A DNA stretch of 64,000 nt, taken from Verrucomicrobiia bacterium. GTDB lineage: Bacteria; Verrucomicrobiota; Verrucomicrobiia; JABWAM01. A program made the translations under genes and the position numbers. How positions within the stretch are numbered: the stretch's first letter is position 1; every line of letters starts with the position of its first letter. The DNA lies in contig JAQUAF010000002.1 in the NCBI GenBank assembly GCA_028687435.1, positions 62,001-126,000 of the forward strand. The letters are read 5' to 3'. Below, in pieces: positions 46,270-53,816 of the stretch. The notes under the pieces were generated by a model, which did no database searches, had not been told where the DNA came from, and saw nothing but the letters and a program-made list of their open reading frames with translations.

Positions 46270-47702
46270 AGGGGTACGTATCGGGTTGGCGGAAAGGTTT
46301 TTTGCAAAATATTTGCGGCGTGTTTTGATGAGGAAATTACTTTCATCACCCGGGCCTGGAGCAGGATGTTGCCGATGGCGGTGGCTTCGGCCGGGCCTGC
46401 GATCACCGGGCATTGCAATACATCGGACAGGCGTTGGCAGAGATAGGGATTCCGGCTTCCTCCGCTGACGATGCGCAGGCATCGAAAACGCCGCGAGGTC
46501 AACCGGGCGAGCCGGTCAATGGCCGCTTGATACTCTTCCACCAGCGACTCGAATATGACCCTGGCAAATTCGCCGGGAGTCCGGGGCTGTTGGACGCCGG
46601 TTTCAGCGCAGGCATGCTGAATCTCATCCCTCATATTGCGTGGCGCGTGAAAACGGGCGTCCGACAGACGGATCCGGCTGTCGATGCGCGATTGCTTTGC
46701 CTCGGCAAGCAGTTGGTCATATGAAATGGGCGTTTCACCGTCCTGTTTCAGACAGCGGAGATATTCTTGAATGGTCCAAAGCCCCGGAATTGAAACGAAA
46801 ACTCCCCATCGGCGGTCCGCAAGTCCGAGGATGGCGCTTTCTTCGGAAACGGCATCCTTGGGGATGTTCGGTTCGTCGAAAACACACCCCAGCATGGAAT
46901 AGGTTCCCGCGCTCAAAAAAAGGGTTTCGTGATCCAAAGGGACCGCCGCTGCGCTGGCGGCCGCCGTGTCATGATTGGCTGTCACGACAACAGGAACCCC
47001 GGCCAGCCTTGCATGCGGCGCTTGTTCCTTGGTGACAGAACCCAACAATCCGGGTTTGTTGATCATATTAGGCAGGAAATGGTGGGGGATGCCCATGGAG
47101 GTCATCAGTTCCCGGTCCCATTCGCCCGTTTGAAGATTGCGCAACTGGGATGCCGTTGACAGCGTCCAGTCTGTGGCGGCCTTTCCGCATAGGTCGAAAT
47201 GGACCAGATCGGCGATGTGGAGCAGGGTGGCCGCATTTTTCAGCGCGACTGGTTCCTGCCGGGCCATCGCATGAAGCTGGCAAAGCGTTGAAATGGGGGA
47301 AATGCCCCCTCCGACGCGGCGGATCAAATCGTCGGGGGTCAACTGTTGAAAATAATCCTCCGGGATTTTCTGTGAGCGGGCGTCGCGATAGGAAACCGGG
47401 GAGTAGATCAGACGGCCTGTCTTATCGAGCAGCCCGAAATCCTGCGCCCATGCGTCGCAACTGAGGGAGACAATGGGTTCATCCCCGATCTGTTCAACCG
47501 CTTGCGACAGTCCCGCCCGTATATTGTGGAGAATGGTGTTCCAATCCCATCGTTTGTGGCCGTCGATGAACTGAATGGCATGTTCAAACCGGTGAATGAT
47601 TTGAAAGTTGAAGCGGTCTTGATTCAATTGGCCGCGAACCACGCGCCCATTGCTGGCGCCCAGGTCGATCGCAAGAAAGTTGTGGATGGATGGCGCAGTC
47701 AT
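46266..47702 (-). CDS. rhaB: Rhamnulokinase-type FGGY-family sugar kinase
   Basis: A 478-residue FGGY kinase. FLAIDLGASNGRVVRGQL is the N-terminal phosphate loop of rhamnulokinases (ASNGR/ASSGR), SCDAWAQDFGLLD and YRDARS follow, ANHDTAAASAA holds the catalytic Asp, and SGGSRNPYLCQRLSDVL is the adenosine signature. It phosphorylates L-rhamnulose, or possibly L-fuculose, on C1. It lies downstream of the isomerase gene on the same strand, which gives the order isomerase then kinase of deoxysugar pathways. No aldolase gene is in the window. The C-terminus ends in composite repeat B. Confidence 0.88.
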   Translation of the reverse strand: MTAPSIHNFLAIDLGASNGRVVRGQLNQDRFNFQIIHRFEHAIQFIDGHKRWDWNTILHNIRAGLSQAVEQIGDEPIVSLSCDAWAQDFGLLDKTGRLIYSPVSYRDARSQKIPEDYFQQLTPDDLIRRVGGGISPISTLCQLHAMARQEPVALKNAATLLHIADLVHFDLCGKAATDWTLSTASQLRNLQTGEWDRELMTSMGIPHHFLPNMINKPGLLGSVTKEQAPHARLAGVPVVVTANHDTAAASAAAVPLDHETLFLSAGTYSMLGCVFDEPNIPKDAVSEESAILGLADRRWGVFVSIPGLWTIQEYLRCLKQDGETPISYDQLLAEAKQSRIDSRIRLSDARFHAPRNMRDEIQHACAETGVQQPRTPGEFARVIFESLVEEYQAAIDRLARLTSRRFRCLRIVSGGSRNPYLCQRLSDVLQCPVIAGPAEATAIGNILLQARVMKVISSSKHAANILQKTFPPTRYVPL

Positions 47703-47736
47703 TTGATGTTTGAAAAATAAAAGTGCAGCAGGAATA

Positions 47737-47818
47737 TTTGACAGGATTAACAGGATTTACAGGATTTTTTATGGGCAGCATTGACTAACAATCCTGTTAA
47801 TTTTGTTAATCCTGTCAA
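47737..47818. repeat. Inverted repeat built from ACAGGATT units
   Basis: Left arm 47737-47766 carries TTGACAGGATTAACAGGATT and a third ACAGGATT unit; right arm 47789-47818 is its near reverse complement (AATCCTGTTAAnTTTGTTAATCC). The two arms flank 22 bp. It fills most of the 141-bp gap between the kinase and isomerase genes. Comparable sequences recur at 46042 and 49637 and are familiar from many bacterial genomes. Confidence 0.82.
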
Positions 47819-47843
47819 ACATGTCAGTTGCAGGCGAACTTGA

Positions 47844-49244
47844 TTAAAGGCGGACAAAATTGAATCCCTGCAGGTGGGCGAGTTTGCGGAGCGCGCCGAC
47901 TTGTTTCCCCGGCACGGACACCAGGTGATGCATGCCGCCAGCCATGCTGTAGCGCGTCAGAAAATCGCCCGCCGGCTCGTTCAATTCCACCATCCAGTGC
48001 GGTATGTCGAATTTTGGCAACGGCGCCATGTCGCGGATGGCGGTTTCATGGGCGATATAGAGAAAATTCCCCTTTGCGTCAGGGGTCATGCAGGTCAGGG
48101 TCGCCGGTCCGGGTTCGAGAGTGAAATGCATTCCGACATAGGGACCCATCCCGGGCGCCCAGAAATCCTTTCGCACCAGACGCACTTTCCGGTCCTTGCG
48201 GGCAAGCGCCGGATTGCATTCCTGCATGTGGGTCATCATCATGCGGTTGGATGCGTAGTCCACGGTGTAGATCTCCGTGAAGTTTGCGGCGCCGCACAAC
48301 TGGCGCATTTGCGCCATGTGAGCGGCGATGGTGATGTTCCCTTCGCCGGCATAGCCCAAACCTTCCCCAAGCAGCTTGTTTATCCCCAGGAATGGCATGG
48401 TCGGAAAACGCCCGTCTTCGATCAACTCAAGAAAATTCATGCTGAAGGCGTCCAGCCCATGGTCGGCCACCATTTGCCGCACCCCCAATTCCAGACGGAT
48501 GGATGTCCGGTGGATTTCCTCCGTGATTTCCTCCGCCACATCGAATTGTTCCCGATCCCTGGCAAGACACTCGGATACCTGTTTTTCATCAACATGGCCG
48601 ATGATCCGGGCCAGTTGTCCCGGGCTGAGTCGAATGATGGCGGGTCCCCAATGGGAAGCCAGGAACGATTCATCAAAGCCGAAGTCGCCCATGTCTTGAA
48701 AAGGTTGCCCCAGCAACCCGGCCCGGAGCCGCTTCGCGAAACGCAGGGTTTTGGCGGCCTCCAGCCACTCGCGCAAATGGTCAAGGGCGGCGCGATCCAG
48801 ATAATGACCCGATTCCATGCCAAACCGCCGCCCGTTGCGGAGCAGCACATTGGTCACATCCTGGGTGCCCTGCGTGACATGGTTCATCAGCAGCGTGTCG
48901 GAATTGTAGTTTTCGCTGATGATTTGATCCTCCTGGGTGTTCCAGATTACGATGGGGATCCGGGTTTTTAAGAGCGGAGGCACACTCATGAGGCTGGGGG
49001 TGTAGGAGAGGGGGATGAGCAGGAGGGCGTCGGCTTCGCTTGTCCCGGCCTCCTTTGTCTGCCGGGTCACGTCATCCTGGCTGAGGCAGACTTTGCGCGA
49101 CAGGATATCGGCAAAGGGGACGATTTCATCCAGAAACCGGTCAAGTTGCCGGCTTGCCCGTTCCACGTAATCCGGAAAGGAAGTGCGATAGATGTCAATG
49201 CTCAGGCCCGCTGCGACAACACGTGGTTTTTCAATGGGATTCAT
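47844..49244 (-). CDS. L-fucose/L-arabinose isomerase-like sugar isomerase
   Basis: A 466-residue protein of the FucI/AraA fold. Its N-terminal half has LLLIPLSYTPSLMSVPPLL and IVIWNTQEDQ; the C-terminal half has FSMNFLELIEDGRFPTMPFLGINKLL (candidate Glu metal ligand), GLGYAGEGNI (a second candidate Glu) and a late WMVELNEPAGDFL followed by GGMHHLVSV. This pattern fits isomerases that convert an aldose to a ketose with a metal ion. Exact sugar is uncertain: the rhamnulokinase-type gene downstream points to L-rhamnose or L-fucose. The ATG at 49244 is preferred; 49301 and an intermediate ATG are alternatives. The upstream side carries an inserted inverted-repeat element (49332-49610). Confidence 0.82.
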   Translation of the reverse strand: MNPIEKPRVVAAGLSIDIYRTSFPDYVERASRQLDRFLDEIVPFADILSRKVCLSQDDVTRQTKEAGTSEADALLLIPLSYTPSLMSVPPLLKTRIPIVIWNTQEDQIISENYNSDTLLMNHVTQGTQDVTNVLLRNGRRFGMESGHYLDRAALDHLREWLEAAKTLRFAKRLRAGLLGQPFQDMGDFGFDESFLASHWGPAIIRLSPGQLARIIGHVDEKQVSECLARDREQFDVAEEITEEIHRTSIRLELGVRQMVADHGLDAFSMNFLELIEDGRFPTMPFLGINKLLGEGLGYAGEGNITIAAHMAQMRQLCGAANFTEIYTVDYASNRMMMTHMQECNPALARKDRKVRLVRKDFWAPGMGPYVGMHFTLEPGPATLTCMTPDAKGNFLYIAHETAIRDMAPLPKFDIPHWMVELNEPAGDFLTRYSMAGGMHHLVSVPGKQVGALRKLAHLQGFNFVRL

Positions 49245-49331
49245 GATTCGTGTTTTCTTAATCATTGATAGGTTGAATTTTTCACTCAAACTTTTTCTCA
49301 TTTCCGCGAAAGCGCATAGATGTTAACCTAA

Positions 49332-49610
49332 GTACCCTGTTTCATAAATACGATAATGTATGGTGGGAGCGCCACAAGAGTCTGCGCGCGGCGCGGCTGG
49401 GATGCCAATCCCCTTCATGGGGCTTGGCTCCCAGCCGCAACAAAGCGTGGAGCTTGTGCCGCCCCACCCGCAGCGGGCTGGAGGCTTTTGGCGATGGCCA
49501 GCGTTAGGCGTGGGAGGGCAAGCCCTGCGGGGATTGCCACTCCACGCCTGCCTTGCCCAATCGCCAACATCCTCTCAGCCATACGTTATCGTATTTATGA
49601 AACAGGGTAC
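49332..49610. mobile_element. MITE-like element 1 with 33-bp terminal inverted repeats
   Basis: Ends begin GTACCCTGTTTCATAAATAC and pair over about 32-33 bp with one mismatch (49331-49363 and 49579-49611). TAA stands on both sides (49329-49331 and 49611-49613), a likely 3-bp target duplication. It is 279 bp long and has no transposase. Inside are a long hairpin (49393-49438, 10-bp perfect outer stem GCGGCTGGGA/TCCCAGCCGC) and a second one (49507-49548) with the core GGGCAAGCCCTGCGGGGATT. It is non-coding in both strands as far as can be judged, and lies between the isomerase and SDR genes. Confidence 0.85.
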
Positions 49611-49636
49611 TAAGGCATCTGGTCAAAATTATTAAA

Positions 49637-49717
49637 CATCGATGAACAGGATAAATAGGATATTTTAATTCTGAAGAGGCAGTTCGAATTTGATCCTGTC
49701 CATTCTGTCTATCAATG
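49637..49717. repeat. Degenerate ACAGGAT-type inverted repeat
   Basis: CATCGATGAACAGGATAAAT plus AGGAT at 49637-49661 and ATCCTGTCCATTCTGTCTAT plus CAATG at 49693-49717 form an imperfect inverted repeat of the same family as 47737-47818. It lies directly after MITE-like element 1, downstream of the SDR gene's stop. Confidence 0.6.
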
Positions 49718-49768
49718 TGAAAAAAGATTCTGTTTTCTGAATTCTTGGTTGTGGCTGTGCAGGCCGGG

Positions 49769-50539
49769 TTAGAATATTGTCCGGCCGCCGTCCACCAGGA
49801 TGGCCTGTCCGCAAATGAAATCCCCCCAGGAACTCGCGAGGTACGCCACCAAGCCTGCGATATCCCGCGGCTGCCCGAGTCGTCCGGCGGGAACCTGCTC
49901 GATCAATTTTTGTTTTTTTTCCGGAGTGCCATAACGTTCCTTCAACAGATCGGTTTCAATCACGCAGGGGTGGATGATGTTGGTGAGGATTCCTTTTCGC
50001 GCGTAGTTCCGGGTCAGGTAGGCCATCATTCCGGCCAGCCCCGCTTTGCCGGCGGCATAATCAATGGCGCCGCCGCCGCCATCGTAAACCACCGAGGAAC
50101 CGATCAGGATGATCCGCCCGTGTTTTGAGGCCATCATCAAGGGAAGAACCGCGCGAACCGCGTAAAAGGCGGAGCTGAGATTGATGTCGATGAACTTCCG
50201 CCATCCCTCGTCGGTCACATTTTCAGCGGGTTGCGCAAGGTTTTGTCCCACATTGCAGACAAGCAGATCAATGCGGCTCCACTTGCTTGTGAGTTTTTGG
50301 ATCAACCGGGTTGTTGCCGCCGAGTCGCAAGCTTGAAGAACTTCCGCTTCCGCGGTCCCTCCAGCGTCGTGAATTTCCTTCAGCAGGGAGGACACTTGAT
50401 TTTGATGTTTTGAGTTGCCGGTATGAGTGAAAAGGGTGGAGGCGCCCGCCCGGCACAAGGTCCGGGTGATTTCCGCCCCAATTCCCCGGCTTCCGCCAAT
50501 CACCAATGCTGTTTTGTCCTGCAGATCAATCGTCAACAT
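49769..50539 (-). CDS. Short-chain dehydrogenase/reductase (SDR)
   Basis: A 256-residue classical SDR from the ATG at 50539. GGSRGIGAEI is the nucleotide-binding loop, CNVGQNLAQPAE replaces the usual NNAG, IGSSVVYDGGG holds the catalytic Ser, and YAAGKAGLAG the Tyr and Lys. ILVDGG closes the C-terminus. It reduces or oxidises a hydroxyl with NAD(P); in this setting a deoxysugar dehydrogenase is plausible but not shown. A longer frame reaches 50611, into MITE-like element 2, whose inner end lies only 16 bp from the chosen start; so the promoter region has been replaced or displaced by that element. No Shine-Dalgarno is visible. Confidence 0.87.
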   Translation of the reverse strand: MLTIDLQDKTALVIGGSRGIGAEITRTLCRAGASTLFTHTGNSKHQNQVSSLLKEIHDAGGTAEAEVLQACDSAATTRLIQKLTSKWSRIDLLVCNVGQNLAQPAENVTDEGWRKFIDINLSSAFYAVRAVLPLMMASKHGRIILIGSSVVYDGGGGAIDYAAGKAGLAGMMAYLTRNYARKGILTNIIHPCVIETDLLKERYGTPEKKQKLIEQVPAGRLGQPRDIAGLVAYLASSWGDFICGQAILVDGGRTIF

Positions 50540-50555
50540 ATGTTTTGAGTTCTTC

Positions 50556-50830
50556 GAGGCTCTTGCAAAACTACGATGCTTGGCGCGATGAACCGCTTTG
50601 GCCAAATCCAAGGCGATGAGGCAGGAAAATCCCCAAAGCGGGCTTTGACTGCCGAGTCAACGCTGGAGTTGGCCAAAGCGGTTGTCGCCCAAAAGGGTTG
50701 CTCGTCTTTGTTTTCGCTGGCGGCGTTGTGTCGCTTGGGCAAGCCCGTTGCAGGGATTGCCCAAGCTCCACGCCTTCCCGGCGAAAAAAATCCGCTGCAA
50801 CGCCAAATATCGTAGTTTTGCAAGAGCCTC
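50556..50830. mobile_element. MITE-like element 2 with 22-bp perfect terminal inverted repeats
   Basis: Ends start GAGGCTCTTGCAAAACTACG; the 22-bp repeats (50556-50577, 50809-50830) are perfect and pairing continues for six more bases after a two-base mismatch. The element is 275 bp long with no transposase. A 15-bp perfect inverted repeat (AACCGCTTTGGCCAA, 50591-50605 and 50669-50683) and a 10-bp hairpin (GCTTGGGCAA/TTGCCCAAGC, 50733-50766) nest inside. The core GGGCAAGCCCGTTGCAGGGA of the last hairpin resembles that of element 1. No clear target duplication. It sits in front of the SDR gene. Confidence 0.85.
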
Positions 50831-50865
50831 CTATGAAAAAATTCGCTTAACCTGATTTTGCATTG

Positions 50866-51290
50866 AAAAGGCGGTGCGGAACAACTGTTTGATCCGTATT
50901 CGTCTCGTTGTGGCGCATGGGCGTCAACCTAAGATTTTTCGCCACGGAACCCCACGGACATCCCTCAGACCCTTGATCCCTTTGCCCTCCTTCCCGCATG
51001 CGATCCTCATCGCAAGAGGGCGGTTTATCGAAGAGGCGCAGATCGCTGCGCCTCTTCGATAAACTGCCCATCAGGCCATTGTCAGCCAGATGCAATGCTT
51101 GGGTAGGAGGGAGGTGGATTGCCACGAGCAGAGTCGAGTGGACAGGGTCAGGGGATGTCCGTGGGGCATCCGTGGCCAATCGGCATGTTCTTGATTCGTT
51201 CCTGTGCTGGATCATGGAGAAATTAGGTGGGGATGCTTATGCATTGTGGCGAGACAAGCGATCGACGCGGATACAGAGATTGCCGCCAAT
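50866..51290. repeat. About 400-bp nested imperfect palindrome, non-coding
   Basis: At the centre is a perfect 19-bp hairpin (51023-51041 and 51046-51064, loop ATCG; starts GTTTATCGAAGAGGCGCAG). Around it, 50942-50972 pairs with 51146-51176 and shares an exact 14-bp block, GGATGTCCGTGGGG, plus CCGTGG. Further out, short matching blocks (TTAGGT, GAGAC, GGCGG/CCGCC) are arranged in mirror order. No gene is seen in 50831-51427. It could be a foldback element, a decayed mobile element, or a structured RNA. Confidence 0.65.
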
Positions 51291-51427
51291 TAAAATCCCT
51301 CGCAATTTCAGTTTCATCCATAAACTTTGAATTGCTGTCACTTTTGATTGCATTGATCAATCTAATCAAAATTTTGTTAAAAATCAAGGATTTAACGATT
51401 ATTTTTCAAAAAAACACTTCAATGCGC

Positions 51428-51463
51428 TTGACTTAATCAGGTTATGTGATTATAATAATCACA
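51428..51463 (+). promoter_or_regulatory. deoR promoter with palindrome over the -10 box
   Basis: TTGACT (51428-51433), 17-bp spacer, TATAAT (51451-51456): near-consensus sigma70 promoter. The palindrome TGTGATTAT-A-ATAATCACA (51445-51463, 9-bp perfect arms) covers the -10 box and is a good operator for the DeoR protein encoded 26 bp further on. The outer TGTGA/TCACA resembles a CRP site, but the spacer is 9 bp rather than 6. Confidence 0.72.
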
Positions 51464-51488
51464 CCAAACAACTGTTCCCCTTTAAATT

Positions 51489-52364
51489 ATGACGACTCCC
51501 CGGCAGCAAAAGCTTCTGTCTTTTCTTCAAGCCCATGGCGAAGCCAATGTTGAAGTGTTGGTCAAGGAATTGGACGCATCCGAGGCCACGGTTCGCCGGG
51601 ATCTGGCCAAACTCGAAACCGACGGTTTGCTTATTCGCACTTTTGGAGGAGCGAGGCTGAAGGATTCATCTTCCCTGACGGTTAATTTATTGCGTGAGAA
51701 GAGGGAAATCATGAGCGAGGAAAAGAGGCAGATCGCTCTGAAGGCGGCGCAAATGGTGGAACCGGGGATGAGCGTGGCGTTGGACAGCGGTTCGACAACA
51801 TGGTTTTTGTCCCGTGTGCTCAGAAACAAGGCGCCGTTGGATATCGTGACCAATTCCATGTCGGTTGTTGAGGAATTGGGCGCGGTGGAAGGGATCCATA
51901 TTTATTTGGTGGGGGGGCGGTTCAATCCCAAAAATCTTGATTTGTTGGGCAGCGAAGCCGTGGAGGCATTCGGCCGGTTGAGGGTCAATCTCGCTTTTCT
52001 TGGGATCGATAGTTTTATTCCCGGACGGGGGGTTTTTGCCAATACCCAGGACGATGCCAATTTGCTGGGCGCCATGGCCAGATGTTCAGAACGTTGTGTG
52101 GTGGTGGCGGATCATTCCAAATTCAATGCAAAGGGGCTTTTCTTGGGAGTTGCCAACCGGCAGATTCATGGCTTTGTCACGGATGCAGGGCTCGATCCGG
52201 AAATTCGGCAGCGATTGGAGCAATCCGAACCGTTTAAACTGATTTTGGCTGGAGAAACGTCGACGGGCAATGCTGAAAATATTTTTTCAAAAGGTGCTGT
52301 TTGTCCCGATTGCGTCGATGTGGCGGTGCGGGAGCCCCGCCCTCCATTGTCTGCGTTGAAATAG
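51489..52364 (+). CDS. DeoR/GlpR-family transcriptional regulator
   Basis: A 291-residue regulator. Residues about 3-57 are the DeoR winged helix (RQQKLLSFLQAHGEANVEVLV, EATVRRDLAKLE, FGGARL). The rest is the sugar-phosphate-binding NagB/RpiA-like domain (SVALDSGSTTWFLSRVL, IVTNSMSVVEEL, YLVGGRFNPKN, VVADHSKFNAKG). It probably represses the divergent deoxysugar genes and its own operon until a sugar phosphate accumulates. The last about 15 residues (VAVREPRPPLSALK) are encoded by hairpin copy C (52321-52390), and the stop codon sits in the hairpin loop, so the natural C-terminus has been replaced or extended by the repeat. Confidence 0.92.
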   Translation: MTTPRQQKLLSFLQAHGEANVEVLVKELDASEATVRRDLAKLETDGLLIRTFGGARLKDSSSLTVNLLREKREIMSEEKRQIALKAAQMVEPGMSVALDSGSTTWFLSRVLRNKAPLDIVTNSMSVVEELGAVEGIHIYLVGGRFNPKNLDLLGSEAVEAFGRLRVNLAFLGIDSFIPGRGVFANTQDDANLLGAMARCSERCVVVADHSKFNAKGLFLGVANRQIHGFVTDAGLDPEIRQRLEQSEPFKLILAGETSTGNAENIFSKGAVCPDCVDVAVREPRPPLSALK

Positions 52365-52390
52365 CGGAGGGCGGGGCTCCCGCACCGCCA
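52321..52390. repeat. Hairpin repeat, copy C (single-hairpin form)
   Basis: Perfect 25-bp inverted repeat (52321-52345 and 52366-52390) identical in its core to the first hairpin of copies A and B (CGGTGCGGGAGCCCCGCCCT), with a different 20-nt loop that holds the deoR stop codon. The head and tail parts of the composite repeat are absent. The hairpin lies between deoR and the aminotransferase gene and could also reduce read-through. Confidence 0.88.
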
Positions 52391-52418
52391 TCTGTCTTGC
52401 GAAAACACACATCAATTT

Positions 52419-53774
52419 ATGACAACTCAATTCCAGCCAAAAGATGAAACGCTGCGGCGTATTTACAGTCTCACTGAAAAAGACATGAAGGAGTGCGCCG
52501 CGCACCTCATGATTGGCGGGGGGACCCGCGGGGGACCGGTGCTTCACCATGGCAAGGGGGTGCGCGTTTGGGATGCGAATGGCAGGGAGTACATTGACTG
52601 CACCTCTCAAAGCTGGGCGCTTTATTTGGGATACTGCAACCAGGAAATCTGGGGGGCGATCAACGAGCATGCCCAAAACATGACCCATGTGCATCAGGGA
52701 TTCGACACCCTGCCGCGTTTCGCCCTGGCGCGGAGGCTGGCGGGCATCATGCCGCCGGGAATGAGCCGCGTCTCATTTGTTCCCACCAGCGGATTGGCGC
52801 TGGAGGGATGCATGAAGCTTGCCCTGAAAAATCGTCCGGGCTCGTCGCATTTCATGTGCCTGTGGGACAGTTATCATGGCGCGACCCTGGGCACCATGGG
52901 CGCCTCATGGATCTCAACCCGGTCCGCGGGTTCCTATGCCGGAGGCAGCCGTTTTGTTCCGATGACCCGCCAGTTTGTGCGGGCGCCCAATCCGTATTGT
53001 TATCGTTGTCCCTTTGGACTGAAGTCCGGCTCCTGCAATTTGATGTGCGCCAGGATGCTCGAATTGACCATTCAGAAGGGGGTCAACGGCCCTCCCGCCG
53101 GTTTGCTGATCGAACCCTTGCAGGCCAGCGGAGGGCAGATTTGCTTTCCCAAACGTTATGTGGAGGAAGTCCGCGAAATCTGCACAAAATACGAAGTGCC
53201 GCTTATTTTCGATGAAATCCAGACGTTTGCCCGCATCGGCAAATGGACGGCGGCGGAGTATTTTGGCGTCACTCCCGATTTTATCGGTTTGGGCAAGGCC
53301 ATTGGGGGCGGCATGCCGCTGGGAGTGACGGTTGTGCGCGACGGTTTGCATGGTTTCGAGCCGGACGCTGAGGAACTCCACACCTTTGCCAACAATTCGC
53401 TTTCGCAAATCGGTTCGTTGAAGATGATCGACATGATCGAGCGCGACAAGCTTCTCGACCATGTGAACCGCATGGGCGCCTATCTGAACGAGGGGCTTTT
53501 GAAGTTGCGGCGCGAGTTTCCTGAGATGGGCGACATCCGCCAGGTGGGGCTGCATATCGGCGTCGAGTTTGTCAAGGATCCCGAGGGCAAGGAGCCGTTG
53601 AACGACGCCGCCAAGCGCATCCGCGACGAGGCCATGAATCGCGGGGCGATCTTCGGCCTGGCCGGCGTTCGCAAAAATCTGCTCAAGGTCAAGCCGCCGT
53701 TGATCGTGAGCCAGGCCGAGTGCGATGAGATTTTGAGGATCTTTGGCGAAACGCTCCGGGCGGTGCTGCGATAA
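52419..53774 (+). CDS. Class III PLP-dependent aminotransferase
   Basis: A 451-residue fold-type I enzyme of the ornithine/acetylornithine/4-aminobutyrate group. WDANGREYIDCTSQSW is the family's early motif, WDSYHGATLGTMGASW binds PLP, LIFDEIQTFARIGKW holds the cofactor Asp, and GLGKAIGGGMPLG carries the Schiff-base Lys (residue 293). An unusual cysteine-rich stretch (YCYRCPFGLKSGSCNLMCAR) lies near residue 190 and is seen in some 2,2-dialkylglycine or aspartate-type subfamilies. Substrate is not clear; it may form an amino sugar or use an amino-acid side product. It lies 55 bp after deoR. Confidence 0.87.
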   Translation: MTTQFQPKDETLRRIYSLTEKDMKECAAHLMIGGGTRGGPVLHHGKGVRVWDANGREYIDCTSQSWALYLGYCNQEIWGAINEHAQNMTHVHQGFDTLPRFALARRLAGIMPPGMSRVSFVPTSGLALEGCMKLALKNRPGSSHFMCLWDSYHGATLGTMGASWISTRSAGSYAGGSRFVPMTRQFVRAPNPYCYRCPFGLKSGSCNLMCARMLELTIQKGVNGPPAGLLIEPLQASGGQICFPKRYVEEVREICTKYEVPLIFDEIQTFARIGKWTAAEYFGVTPDFIGLGKAIGGGMPLGVTVVRDGLHGFEPDAEELHTFANNSLSQIGSLKMIDMIERDKLLDHVNRMGAYLNEGLLKLRREFPEMGDIRQVGLHIGVEFVKDPEGKEPLNDAAKRIRDEAMNRGAIFGLAGVRKNLLKVKPPLIVSQAECDEILRIFGETLRAVLR

Positions 53775-53816
53775 TTTCCAAAAGAGACAACGGCCCGCCC
53801 TCCAATGAAATTTTTT

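Noticed and set aside
49356..49635. Short open frames inside MITE-like element 1
   Set aside because: They run through the hairpins and terminal repeats, have repeat-like composition and no plausible ribosome-binding site.
50847..51330. Open frames of about 110-120 codons in the palindrome before deoR
   Set aside because: They lie across the nested inverted repeat and show no domain or start signal.
51445..51463. CRP/FNR binding site
   Set aside because: The half sites are separated by 9 bp where CRP needs 6, so a DeoR operator is preferred.
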